A stretch of 64,000 nucleotides of DNA from Candidula unifasciata (Eukaryota > Mollusca > Gastropoda > Stylommatophora > Geomitridae), in contig CAJHNH020002522.1 in the NCBI GenBank assembly GCA_905116865.2, positions 40,796 to 104,795 of the forward strand, written 5' to 3'. The notes under the pieces are model-generated. The model saw only the letters and a list, made by a program, of their open reading frames with translations, was not told the DNA's origin and ran no database searches. A program made the translations under genes and the position numbers. Shown here in pieces: positions 48,025 to 59,440 of the stretch (positions are counted from its first letter, which is position 1; each line of letters opens with the position of its first letter).

Positions 48025-48245
48025 GAGGAGCAAATGGATCACCTCAGTCTGTTGAGACTGATGCAAGGGGAAGTGACGAGTGGTTCTGGCAGATGCTCAG
48101 AGGAAAGGCAAGACGGACGTTTAATCAGAATGCTACTGGCACCATTAGTATCGGAACTCTTTGCTGGCTGCTGAAGATGGGGACGGAGTGCTTATGGGAA
48201 TGACCCGAGTGCTGTGATGACGGTTCTTGAATCAAATCAAATCAA
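48025..48245 (+). pseudogene. LINE tail fragment, tandemly duplicated
   Basis: Near-copy of 47306-47530: same GGAGGAGCAAATGGATCACC start, MLRGKARRTFNQNATGTISI, GTLCWLLKMGTECLWE, stop and the AATCAAATCAAATCAA tail. It is without the long G homopolymer and retains ACCATTAGTATCGGA that the left copy has lost. Confidence 0.88.
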
Positions 48246-49672
48246 CTGAACTGCTCTCTGTGTTAGTTGAACTGATGTCTGTGTTAGTTGAAATGATGTC
48301 TGTGTTAGTTGAACTGATGTCTGTGTTAGCTGAACTGATGTCTATGTTAGTTGAAATGATGTCTGTGTTAGTTGAACGGATGTCTGTGTTAGTTGAACTG
48401 ATGTCTGTGTTAGTTGAACTGATGTCTGTGTTAGTTGAACGGATGTCTGTGTTAGTTGAACGGATGTCTGTGTTAGTTAAAATGATGTCTGTGTTAGTTT
48501 AACTGATGTATGTGTTAGTTGAACTGAGGTCTGTATTGGTTGAACGGATGTCTGTGTTAGTTGAACTGATGTCTGTGTTAATTGAACTGATGTCTGTGCT
48601 AGTTGAACTGATGCCTGTGTTAGTTGAACTGATGTCTGTGTTAGTTGAACGGATGTCTGTGTTAGTTGAACGAATGTCTGTGTTAGCTGAACTGATGTCT
48701 GTGTTAGTTTAACTGATGTCTGTGTTAGCTGAACAAATGTCTGTGTTAGTTGAACGGATGTATGTGTTAGTTGAACGGATGTCTGTGTTAGTTGAACGGA
48801 TGTCTGTGTTAGTTGAACGGATGTCTGTGTTAGTTGAAATGATGTCTGTGTTAGTTGAACTGATGTCTGTGTTAGTTGAACGGATGTCTGTGTTAGTTGA
48901 AATGATGTCTGTGTTAGTTGAACTGATGTCTGTGTTAGTTGAACGGCTGTCTGTGTTAGTTGAAATGATGTCTGTGTTAGTTGAACGGATGTCTGTGTTA
49001 GTTGAACGGATGTCTGTGTTAGTTGAACGGATGTCTGTGTTAGTTGAACGGATCTCTGTGTTAGTTGAACGGATGTCAGTGTTAGTTGAACGGATGTTAG
49101 TGTTAGTCGAAATGATGTCTGTGTTAGTTGAACGGATGTCTGTGTTAGTTGAACGGATGTCTGTGTTAGTTGAACAGATGTCTGTGTTAGTTGAAATGAT
49201 GTCTGTGTTAGTTGAACGGATGTCTCTGTTAGTTGAACGGATGTCTATGTTAGTTGAACGGATGTCTGTGTTAGTTGAACGGATGTCAGTGTTAGTTGAA
49301 CGGATGTTAGTGTTAGTCGAAATGATGTCTGTGTTAGTTGAACGGATGTCTGTGTTAGTTGAACGGATGTCTGTGTTAGTTGAACAGATGTCTGTGTTAG
49401 TTGAAATGATGTCTGTGTTAGTTGAACGGATGTCTATGTTAGTTGAACGGATGTCTATGTTAGTTGAACGGATGTCTGTGTTAGTTGAACGGATGTCTGT
49501 GTTAGTTGAACTGATGTCTGTGTTACTTAAACTGATGGCTGTGTTAGTTGAACTGATGGCTGTGTTAGTTGAACTGATGGCTGTGTTAGTTGAACTGATG
49601 GCTGTGTTAGTTGAACTGATGGCTGTGTTAGTTGAACTGATGGCTGTGTTAGTTGAACTGCTTCTTGTGTAA
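48245..49672. repeat. 21-bp minisatellite array, right block
   Basis: About 68 units of the same 21-bp monomer, with variants (ACGGATG, AAATGATG, GATGGCTG). A 318-codon frame at 48716-49672 is a repeat artefact. Internal blocks about 189 bp apart (for example at 49080 and 49270, CAGTGTTAGTTGAACGGATG) show block duplication. Confidence 0.95.
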
Positions 49673-49994
49673 GCTAAACTGCTCCTTTGTTTGGTTTAAC
49701 TGGCGTTTGTGTAACACACACACACACACACATACAGAAAGAACCTACACACTGAGACGGATGTCCAGGGAAAGCCGCTACATGTGAGCTCTAACAGAAC
49801 ACAGACTCAAACAATCTAAACAGACAGGGAGGATTGTAAACTCATGATCGCCTATTTATGCCACAGATCAGGCACGGGCAGATGTCGCTGTTTTGTTAAA
49901 TTATTGCAAGTCTGTTATCACTTAGACTGATCCTCTTTCTGGAATTATTAAAGTTGTATTCTCGTTCTCAATAGGATGCTCATTCGTTATCGGT
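49673..49994. other. 3' flank of the KCNH-like terminal exon
   Basis: Includes a short (CA)n tract at 49715-49732. This would be the 3' UTR of the minus-strand exon ending at 49995. No exact minus-strand AATAAA was seen in it; AATAAT occurs near 49946. Confidence 0.5.
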
Positions 49995-51805
49995 TTAAAC
50001 CTGAGAGCAGTGCTGCAGATCCGAGAAGGATTCAGCATGGCTTAAAGGAGCTATTAGATGTTCCCCATCTCTCTCTCCCACCTCTAGAGAAGCTGTGAGC
50101 TTTTCTCCATCTGTCTTTCTCGCGTCTGTTTTCACAGTCGTAGTTACTGAAGTCACGACATTTTGGCTGATAGCTGAAGTTGAAGCTGAACGTGGTGGAG
50201 TGGTCGCTCGACCTGCTGTGACCGAGAACATTGACAACTGTGATAGCGATGGGCTGTAGATTCTATCATGGTAGACTAGCATTTTTTCTGGAAAAGGTTG
50301 GCAGTCAATGAACTCTATATTGTTGTGGCTAGAAAGGGATTCTGTAAATGTAGTCTGTTTAGAGTTTCTGAGGGATGGAGACAGCTTCTGTGGACGTGAG
50401 GGCTTTGAAAAGAATGACTCAGATGGGTAAATAGCAGTCGGGGATCCTTTCGCCTTAGATAATATGGATTTTTGTGATGGAGATTTGCAAGAGAGACCCA
50501 AGTTGTGTGCTGAGTTTGTCTTTGTTTTTGCATAGCCATCTTGCGGGGAAGAGGCCAGCCATTGAGTCATCGATGACGTTTCTTCTGGCCGTGTTGCATG
50601 TTTGGCATTTTGCGATGGGGATGTGGTGCAACATGGTTCCCTGGGCATATCTGGATCAGTGGACTTTGAGTTGCGTTTACCCGGAGAGCTGCAATGCTCG
50701 TCTATTGTCTTGTCAAACTCACGCCTAGGATGTGGAGATGGAAAAAAACTCACGTCCGAGTGTGACCTTCTTACCGCATCAGCTTTCTCACAGTGTCCAG
50801 ACTTTGCATCGCATGGTTCCAGCTGGGAGAGTTTGTAGTCATCGTCCTGACATCCATGGCTTGGCGAGCCCAGGCCGACACGGCTGACCGCTGTTTGATT
50901 TTGGGCAGAATGACTGATCCCCAGTGAAGAAGACGTCGCGGTTGCAGAAACTTCCATGTCGCCATGTTTGCCGAGGGCCGACTCTCGAAATGATCTCATT
51001 GGTTTGACAAATAGAGATCTGGCTCGCCTAGGGGTCAATGGCGATAAGTTGCTAGGGCGAGACGACCTAGCTCTCATAAATACGGATGACATACTTGCAT
51101 CAAAACCCTTGCCAACACTGAGTTGTGTATTGATTGCTGTTTGAGTTTGTGAGGTAGCTACCTGGGGTAAGTGCATAAGAGGTGAGCGTTTATTGACATT
51201 ATTACTACCAGGTGACTGAAGAGTATTGATATTTCCAGACCTGTCTCCCCCAAACTCTGGAGTACCAACTGTGTCATGTGGGATGTTATTACTGAGGCTT
51301 CCTTGTCTGGCAAACGAAGGGAAGTAGCCCGACACAGGGCTCTGGCTAAAATTGACCCGTGGGCTGGCTAGTGGACTCGGAGTTCCATAGCCTCCTCTTG
51401 GTGTCTGGAAGGGGCTCAAGAACTGCTCGTTTCTGTGTTGACATGAATAGCCCGGCCAAGGGTCTGGAGCAGGAGATGATGCAGATCGAAGACTTAAGGA
51501 ATCTCGGGTGTCGTTATCGGTAGACTGGCTGAAGTAGAAGCTGGGGGTCGGGTACGTGTTAGGATTGGGAGAAGGTGACGGGTTATAGGACGGTTGCAAG
51601 CTGTGGCTGGACAAGTACATGTTGCTGGGGCAGGGACTTTGAGTCACCAGTCTCAGCAGACTGTCCACGTTTCGTGAAATAGAAGAGAGGTCATCGTGAA
51701 GGTCATCTAGACGCCGCTCTAAGCCGATGACTTTGTCACGAGTGCTTTCCAGCTCCATCTGAAGGGTATGAACCATGACCTGCTCCATTGATCTCTCAGA
51801 GGAAA
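49995..51805 (-). CDS. terminal exon of a KCNH-like (EAG/ERG/ELK) potassium channel, C-terminal tail
   Basis: An open minus frame of about 600 codons, the longest non-repetitive one in the window. The start is a predicted coiled coil of about 45 residues: QMELESTRDKVIGLERRLDD, then LHDDLSSISRNVDSLLRLVT, heptad-spaced Leu/Val like the assembly coiled coil near the C-terminus of KCNH channels (compare the L-RL-x-LLQ pattern in ERG). After it comes a long Ser/Pro/Thr-rich, low-order cytoplasmic tail with basic patches (PSNLSPLTPRRARSLFVKPM) and many RxxS sites, ending LSHAESFSDLQHCSQV. An acceptor (AATTCACAG) ends at 51806, giving a phase 1 junction that fits the donor at 56608. Family assignment rests on the coiled coil and tail style; channel pore exons are not in the window. 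The coding frame itself is well supported. Confidence 0.6.
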
Positions 51806-52129
51806 CTGTGAATTCATAGAGTAAACATTGGGACCATTTCTGTTGCTGTTAACACATCTACAACGTGTTGCTATAGTTACCATTGCAACAATCAGGGCGT
51901 CTTTTCTAGCGGTACGTAGCCATAAGTGGTACCTGCATAATTTTTAGGCATCTTTATTTCAGCGCTCGTGTATTAGACACTTTGTGGGTAGTACTGTCAC
52001 CTTATACTGCCCTTTGGCGGTGAGTACTAGCACCTTTTACTGCCATTCGGCGGTGAGTACTGGCACCTTTTTTCCCCTCCATAGTCACAAAGAGTATGTT
52101 GTCACAGAAATGCCACTAAATGATTGCTT

Positions 52130-55100
52130 GCTTGCTAGCATGGTCAAGGTTACCAGCCACTGCCATGGTCAATGTTACTAGCCACTGCCATGGTCAATGT
52201 TACCAGCCACTGCCATGGTCAATGTTACTAGCCACTGCTATGGTGAATGTTACCAGCCACTGCCATGGTTAATGTTACCAGCCATTGCCATGGTCAATGT
52301 TACTAGCCACTTCCATGGTCAATGTTACTAGCCACTGCTTTGGTCAATGTTACTAGCCACTGTTATTGTCAATGTTACCAGTCACTGCCATGGTCAATGT
52401 TACCAGTCACTGCCATGGTCAATGTTACTAGTCACTGCCATGGTCAATGTTACCAGCCACTGCCATGGTCAATGTTACTAGCCACTGCCATGGTCAATGT
52501 TACCAGTCACTGCCATGGTCAATGTTACCAGTCACTGCCATGGTCAATGTTACCAGTCACTGCCATGATCAATGTTACCAGCCACTGCCATGGTCAATGT
52601 GACTAGCCACTGCCATGGTCAATGTTACCAGTCACTTCCATGGTCAATGTTACTAGTCACTGCCATGGTCAATGTTGCTAGTCACTGCCATGGACAATGT
52701 TACTAGTCACTGCCATGGTCAATGTTACTAGTCACTGCCATGGACAATGTTACCAGTCACTGCCATGGTCAATGTTACTAGTCACTGCCATGATCAATGT
52801 TACCAGCGACTGCCATGGTCAATGTTACCAGCCACTGCCATGGTCAATGTTACCAGCCACTGCCATGGTCAATGTTACCCGCCACTGCCATGGTCAATTT
52901 TCCAGCCATTGCCATGGTCAATGTTACTAGCCACTGCTATGGTCAATGTTACAAGCCACTGCCATGGTCAATGTTACCAGTCATTGCCATGGTCAATGTT
53001 ACCAGCCACTGCCATGGTCAATGTTACTAGCCACTGATATGGTCAATGTTACAAGCCACTGCCATGGTCAATGTTACCAGCCATTGCCATGGTCAATGTT
53101 ACTAGCCACTGCCATGGTCAATGTTACTAGCCACTGCCATGGTCAATGTTAGTAGCCACTGCCATGGTCAATGTTACTAGTCACTGCCATGGTTAATGTT
53201 ACTAGTCACTGTCATGGTCAATGTTACCAGCCACTGCTATGGTTAATGTTACCAGCCTTTATCATAGTCAATGTTACTAGTCACTGCCATGATCAATGTT
53301 ACCAGTCACTGCAATGGTTAATGTTACCAGCCACTGCCATGGTCAATGTTACCAGTCACTGCCATGGTATATGTTACCAGCCACTGCCAAGATCAATGTT
53401 ACTAGCCACTGCCATGATCAATGTTACCAGCCACTGCCATGATCAATGTTACCAGCCACTGCCATGATCAATGTTACTAGCCACCTCCAATGTCAATGTT
53501 ACCAGTCACTGCCATGGTCAATGTTACCAGCCGCTGCCATGGTCAATGTTACCAGCCACTGCCATGATCAATGTTACTAGTCACTGCCATGGTCAATGTT
53601 ACCAGTCACTGCCATGGTCAATATTACCAGTCACTGCCATGGTCAATGTTACCAGCCACTGCCATGGTAAATGTTACTAGTCACTGCCATGGTCAATGTT
53701 ACTCGCCACTGCTTTGGTTAATGTTACCAGCCTTTGTCATGGTCAATGTTACTAGTCACTGCCATGGTCAATGTTACCAGTCACTGCCATGGTTAATGTT
53801 ACCAGCCACTGCCATGGTCAATGTTACCAGCCACTGCTATGGTCAATGTTACTAGTCACTGCCACGGTCAATGTTACTAGTCACTGACATGGTCAATGTT
53901 ACCAGCCATTGCCATGGTCAATGTTACTAGCCACTGCAATGGTCAATGTTACTCGCCACTGCTTTGGTTAATGTTACCAGCCTTTGTCATGGTCAATGTT
54001 ACCAGCCCCTGCCGTAGTCAATGTTACCAGTCACTGCCATGGTCAATGTTACCAGCCACTGCCATGGTAAATGTTACTACTAGTCACTGCCATGGTCAAT
54101 GTTACCAGCCATTGCCATGGTCAATGTTACTAGCCACTGCAATGGTCAATGTTACTCGCCACTGCTTTGGTTAATGTTACCAGCCTTTGTCATGGTCAAT
54201 GTTACTAGTCACTGCCATGGTCAATGTTACCAGTCACTGCCATGGTTAATGTTACCAGCCACTGCCATGGTCAATGTTACCAGCCACTGCTATGGTCAAT
54301 GTTACTAGTCACTGCCATGGTCAATGTTACTAGTCACTGACATGGTCAATGTTACCAGCCATTGCCATGGTCAATGTTACTAGCCACTGCAATGGTCAAT
54401 GTTACTCGCCACTGCTTTGGTTAATGTTACCAGCCTTTGTCATGGGCAATGTTACTAGTCACTGCCATGGTCAATGTTACCAGTCACTTCCATGGTTAAT
54501 GTTACCAGCCACTGCCATGGTCAATGTTACCAGCCACTGCTATGGTCAATGTTACTAGTCACTGCCATGGTCAATGTTACTAGTCACTGACATGGTCAAT
54601 GTTACCAGCCACTACTATTGTCAATGTTACCAGCCACTGCCATGGTCAATGTTACCAGCCACTACCATGGTCAATGTTACCAGCCACTGCTATGATCAAT
54701 GTTACCAGCCACTGCCATGGTCAATGTTACCAGCCACTGCCATGATCAATGTTACCAGCCACTGCCATGATCAATGTGTTACCAGCCACTGCCATGGTCA
54801 ATGTTACCAGCCACTGCCATGGTCAATGTTACCAGTCACTGCCATGATCAATGTTACCAGCCACTGCCATGGTCAATGTTACCAGCCACTGCCAATGTTA
54901 ATGTTACCAGTCACTGCCATGATCAATGTTACCAGCCACTGCCAATGTCAATGTTACTAGCCACTGCCATGGTCAATGTTACCAGCCACTGCCATGATCA
55001 ATGTTACCAGCCACTGCCATGATCAATGTTACTAGCCACTGCCATGATCAATGTTACCAGCCACTGCCATGATCAATGTTACCAGCCACTGCCATGATCA

Positions 55101-55168
55101 ATGTTACTAGTCACTGCCATGGTCAATGTTACCAGCCACTGCCATGGTCAATGCTACTAGTCCCTGCT
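52130..55168. repeat. 25-bp minisatellite array, 3 kb
   Basis: About 120 units of TGGTCAATGTTACCAGCCAC plus TGCCA, with ACTAG/ACCAG and CCAC/TCAC variants. Larger blocks of 200-250 bp repeat at about 53690, 53896, 54099 and 54349 (marked by CTTTGGTTAATG and CAGCCTTTGTCATGG). Several open frames of 60-130 codons are artefacts. CCATGG appears in most units. Confidence 0.97.
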
Positions 55169-55174
55169 GTCCAC

Positions 55175-55512
55175 AGAGAGGTTTACCTCCTGTACCGTGT
55201 GGTTTAACCACAGTTCTTGTGCTGTATGGTTTAACAAATGCTCTATTTCCGTGTGGTTTAACCACAGTTATTGTACTGTATGTTTTAACAAATGTTCTAG
55301 TACCGTGTGGTTAAACCCCAGTTCTTGTGCTGTATGGTTTAACAAATGTTCTAGTACCGTGTGTTTTAACCCCAGTTCTTGTGCTGTATGGTTTAACAAA
55401 TGTTCTAGTTCCGTGTGGTTTAACCACAGTTCTTGTACTGTATGGTTTCACAAATGTTCTAGTTCCGTGTGGTTTAACCACAGCTCTCGAACCGTGTGCT
55501 TTAAGTCCACTT
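55175..55512. repeat. 54-bp (2x27) higher-order minisatellite
   Basis: About six dimers of CCGTGTGGTTTAACCACAGT plus TCTTGTG and CTGTATGGTTTAACAAATGT plus TCTAGTA. The two halves are related at TATGGTTTAAC, so this is a dimerised 27-bp repeat. Confidence 0.92.
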
Positions 55513-55889
55513 CTTGTTCCTTGTGCCTCTTGTTTAGTTATTTAGCCCAGGTAAAATATAAGACCTAAGCAGGCAAAGCCAGATATGTCCTGTGTCCGTT
55601 TACCCAGATGAAATATAAACTCCAAGCAGGCCAAACCAGGTATGTTCTCCATTGATCTGGAGATCCACACATTTCACTTTACGCGCCAGCCACTACTGTC
55701 CCTTCCCTACCTTGTGATTAGATTAAATATCTGAACTTGTCTTAACCATGCACTGTGATTCTGTAAAACCATTTGCCCAATCCTCCCCCCCCCCTTTTTT
55801 CCCCCTATCAGTACTGTCCATGTTCGGCAGCTGGTCACTCCTGCTGTGAGAACAGTTGCCACTATTTTAAGTATCAGTATTTTAGTTTC

Positions 55890-56607
55890 GCAGCGTGTAT
55901 AAACACCCAACTTACCCCTGTTTAAGGTTGGCAGCGTCTATAAACCCCCAACTTACCACTGTTTAAGTTTGGCAGCTTGTATAAACACCCAAATTACCCT
56001 GTTTAAAGTTGGCAGCGTCTATAAACACCCGACTTACCCCTGTTTAAGGTTGGCAGCGTCTATAAACACCCAACTTACCCCTGTTTAAGGTTGGCAGCGT
56101 CTATAAACACCCAACTTACAAACGAACTTTATTTTCAAAGGGTTACAAATTTACTTACCACTGTTTAAGGTTGGTAGCGTCTATAAACACCCAACTTACC
56201 ACTGTTTAAGGTTGGCAGCGTGTATAAACACCCAACTTACCCCTGTTTAAGGTTGGTAGCGTCTATAAACACCCAACTTACCACTGTTTAAGGTTGACAG
56301 CGTCTCTAAACATCAAACTTACCCCTGTTTAAGGTTGGCAGCGTCTATAAACACCCAACTTACCCCTGTTTAAGGTTGGCAGCGTCTATAAACACCCAAC
56401 TTACAAACGAACTTTATTTTCAAAGGGTTACAAATTTACTTACCACTGTTTAAGGTTGGTAGCGTCTATAAACACCCAACTTACCACTGTTTAAGGTTGG
56501 CAGCGTGTATAAACACCCAACTTACCCCTGTTTAAGGTTGGTAGCGTCTATAAACACCCAACTTACCCCTGTTTAAGGTTGGCAGCATCTATAAACATCC
56601 AACTTAC
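55890..56607. repeat. 41-bp minisatellite carrying copies of the exon end and splice donor
   Basis: About 15 units of ACTTACCCCTGTTTAAGGTT plus GGCAGCGTCTATAAACACCCA on the plus strand. On the minus strand each unit reads GCTGCCAACCTTAAACAGNG, then GTAAGT and GGGTGTTTATAGAC: the last 20 nt of the upstream exon, the donor and the first intron bases. A second-level repeat also occurs: an about 36-bp insert starting ACAAACGAACTTTATTTTCA is seen at 56119 and again at 56404. Confidence 0.93.
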
Positions 56608-56822
56608 CACTGTTTAAGGTTGGCAGCGTGCGGCAGCTCTTGAGTTTGTCCTTTCCTCGCCTGTGATTGAGTCGCGGCATTCCGGAGGCAGCCCGCCGCA
56701 TGGCCAGGGCTGAGAGCGACATGGGGCCTAGCTTGGCGCGCAGGTTCATCGTCTGTTGAGTTGGCGTAGTCGGCACGCTGGACATGGTCGGGGTCACGCA
56801 GGTCAGGCCAGAAACCTCATCC
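56608..56822 (-). CDS. upstream exon of the same KCNH-like gene
   Basis: The minus frame reads DEVSGLTCVTPTMSSVPTTP, TQQTMNLRAKLGPMSLSALA, MRRAASGMPRLNHRRGKDKL and KSCRTLPTLNS up to a splice donor AACAGTG/GTAAGT at 56608/56607. An acceptor CATTCGCAG precedes it at 56823, giving a 215-bp exon of phase 2 start and phase 1 end. Joined to the terminal exon (phase 1) it gives TLPTLNSVSSERSMEQVMVH without a break. The content is Ser/Thr/Arg-rich, like the linker between the cyclic-nucleotide-binding-like domain and the coiled coil in KCNH channels. If the first donor is skipped, the frame meets a stop after GKLDVYRCCQP. Confidence 0.55.
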
Positions 56823-56984
56823 CTGCGAATGGCAGTGTCATTGATGCTATTAATATTGTTTACATAGCTTAGTTTAAATTCATAATATCAATGTTGGTAT
56901 TCTACAAATATTTAAATGTTACAGGTAACTAACAGAGTTGATTTCACTTACGCAGTCGTGCCGAGTACACTGCGTTAGCCGCAC

Positions 56985-57405
56985 ATTGCCTAGACACCTG
57001 AGCATTGGGTGCGTGATGTGTGCACACTGTCTAAACAACTGAGCATTGGGTGCGTGATGTGTGCACACTGTCTAAACAACTGAGCATTCGGTGCGTGATG
57101 TGTGCACATTGCCTAGACAAATGAGGACTGGGTAGTGATGTGTGCACATTGCCTAGACAAATGAGGACTGGGTCGGGATGTGTGCACATTGCCTAGACAA
57201 ATGAGGACTGGGCCGTGATATGTGCACATTGCCTAGACAAATGAGGACTGGGTCGTGATGTGTGCACACTGTCTAAACAACTGAGGACTGGGTCGTGATG
57301 TGTGCACACTGTCTAAACAAATGAGGACTGGGTCGTGATGTGTGCACACTGTCTAAACAACTGAGGACTGGGTAGTGATGTGTGCACATTGCCTAGACAA
57401 ATGAA
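56985..57405. repeat. 40-bp minisatellite array, left part
   Basis: About ten units sharing GTGCACACTGTCTAAACAAC and TGAGGACTGGGTCGTGATGT. The unit also occurs at 57780-58015 in diverged form. Confidence 0.93.
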
Positions 57406-57779
57406 CTGAGTGGATTCGATGCTTGACGTCCGCCTAGAGTGCTGGAAGTCCCGGATTCAGGCACCGGTTAAGACTGCGGTTTTTAAATGTGAACTTATGG
57501 TAATTTCAACTGGTCTCTGGGTAGTAAGACCGCAAGCCCGTGTGTATTGTTGCGCACCAAAAAAATCTCTATACAGTTGGGAATCGAAAAGAGTAGGCTA
57601 ACAAAGTTGCCCGGGCTCAATTCTGGTGTTAAATATCTACCAAAAGAAGTTCAGGGTCCTCTCTGGTGCTACGGAGTTCGTGCACTGCGTTGAGATTATT
57701 TGGTCTCGGGTGTGAGTTAGGAGTAGAACAGAGCCCCTATGGCTTACTACCCTTGTGTCATGATGTTAATCAGTTGTTC
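57406..57779 (+). mobile_element. possible insertion splitting the 40-bp array
   Basis: About 370 bp of non-repeat sequence between two halves of one array. It begins with a tRNA-like stretch (GTGGATTCGATGC then CCCGGATTCAGGCACC, a weak B-box), and near 57660 has CTACGGAGTTCGTGCACTGC, which resembles the LINE leader around 32240. Composite SINE or LINE debris is likely; boundaries are approximate. Confidence 0.35.
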
Positions 57780-58020
57780 AAACCAAACATTGTTTAAACA
57801 ATTGAGCACTGGGTGCGTGATGTGTACACATTGTTGTAACAACCGCACACTGGGTGCGTGATCTGATCATATTGTCTAGAAAATTAAGCACGGGGTGCGT
57901 CATGTGTGCACTTTGTTTTAACAACCCAGCACTTGTGCGTGATGAGTGCACAATGTCTAAACAACTGAGCACTGGGTGCCTGATCTGATATCATGTTAAA
58001 ACAGCTGAGCTCTAGGTGCG
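57780..58020. repeat. 40-bp minisatellite array, diverged right part
   Basis: Five or six diverged units containing GAGCACTGGGTGCGTGATGT and TGTCTAAACAACTGA, continuing the array at 56985-57405. Confidence 0.85.
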
Positions 58021-59295
58021 TGAAGTGTTCAGTCTCGCAGACAGATCCCATCAACTTCTCATAATTCCTGGGTTCAAGTTTAGTCTAGATTCATCTAGGA
58101 GCCGAGGTACCATGAAGACAGCCAGCTGGATGGGTAACTCTACAAACTTTGGACTGGCACGCTCTGTTGCTGGTCACACAAGAAACCAAGCTGAACGTAC
58201 GCACATACAAGAGTCCATCTAAAACTAACTCCAGACACTGACACAGTAAGGGAGATAGCTCTAACAAATATCAGTCATTACCACGTTTACTTCCCCTTGA
58301 CTTTGCTAACAAACTATAAAGTCCATCACATTTCTGAGAAATAAATCTACACTGTCACCATGCTTCTGAGATTCTTTAGTCTGTCTGTGCTGTCTGTATT
58401 GTTTGTACTGTCTGTAGTGTCTAGACGAAAAGGGGGAGGGGTGCGTTCTGGAGTGTCAGATACTATTAGTACCTCTGGCTAGGTGACCGTCATGTCCTTC
58501 TTAAGATAGCTTCCCATCATTGGGCTAGGTCTGGCACTCAGCTCTATCCTGTGGCTCTCACTCTGTGATTGGGATATGCCTTCACAGCAAGCAAAAACTG
58601 GACTCGGCGGATTGTGCGGATGAAACCTTTTATGGTTCAACGGACAGAAAGGCGATTACCAGCATTCTCTGTGGAGAACCTCGAGCAAGGCAGCGCACTT
58701 ATAAAGGCCTTAGACATCCACTGGACCTTAGTCCATTCTGAGTCGTTTCGACATTGTCCTGCCATTGGATGAATGCAACGTGCTTATTTGGGAAGAGTGT
58801 AATATTGTGTGAAGGAACAGGGTGGTATAATAGTACTTTCAGGGAGTTCAAGGGGAACAGTGTCAACAGTGGCCCGAGTAGTCTGGGGGAGAGAATGTTG
58901 ACCAGTGAGAAGTGTAGTGTCACGCGTGGATTTACGATGGGGGCTGAAAAGCATGGCTAACGAGACACACAGAGAAAGTCTGAATTACGTGTCAGCGTGA
59001 TTCTCATGTAACATCAGCCACCCACGAAAGCGTGATTCTCGAGAACGCCCACATGAGCTTAAGTCTCGAGAACTCCCACATGAGCATGATTCCCGAGAAC
59101 GCCTCTCGTGTAACATCAGCCGCCCACATGGATTCAGCAGGGATATGGTGGGGCTGCGTAGACAGTCCGAGTCAGTGAGCTGTAGCCAGACAGCTAAGGC
59201 ACTGGGGAACAGGGGGTGTAGTACACACCCAGCACGAGATTGCTGCCAGTCAGTCAGAGTCCAAGATAGAGAGAGAGACCAAGTCAGGGTTTCGT
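58021..59295. other. no gene recognised; short repeats near 59000
   Basis: At 58980-59140 there are imperfect repeats of CGTGATTCTCGAGAACGCCC type (three to four copies). Short open frames here lack recognisable motifs. Confidence 0.5.
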
Positions 59296-59299
59296 GGAG

Positions 59300-59440
59300 A
59301 CAGACAGAGTACCGTGCAACTATCAGGCATCAAGGTCTGAGTAAGGGTTGTGGTATGGGACGAAGGCAGACAGAGTATCGTGCAACTATCAGGCATCAAG
59401 GTCTGAGTAAGGGTTGTGGTTGCGGTACTGGTCGAAGGTA
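59300..59440. repeat. 66-bp tandem duplication
   Basis: Two copies of a 66-bp segment starting CAGACAGAGTACCGTGCAAC. The 22-codon period extends a 133-codon plus frame (59145-59546) that otherwise has no recognisable family. Confidence 0.9.

Larger units (their letters stand above)
51806..56607 (-). other. intron of the KCNH-like gene, mostly minisatellite
   Basis: A 4.8-kb intron inferred from the GTAAGT donor at 56607-56602 and the AG acceptor at 51807-51806 (minus strand). Over 80% of it is three tandem arrays (25, 54 and 41 bp units). 51806-52130 and 55511-55890 are unique with no recognised feature. Confidence 0.55.

Noticed and set aside
48716..49672. 318-codon VLVERMS frame resembling a leucine-rich coiled protein
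   Set aside because: 21-bp minisatellite of seven codons; the opposite strand is equally open, and stops occur in neighbouring units of the same array.
58016..58222. Short plus frame with GFKFSLDSSRSR and a pattern like GGGTTCAAG (B box)
   Set aside because: Only one promoter-box-like motif and no second copy; not enough to call a SINE or a gene.
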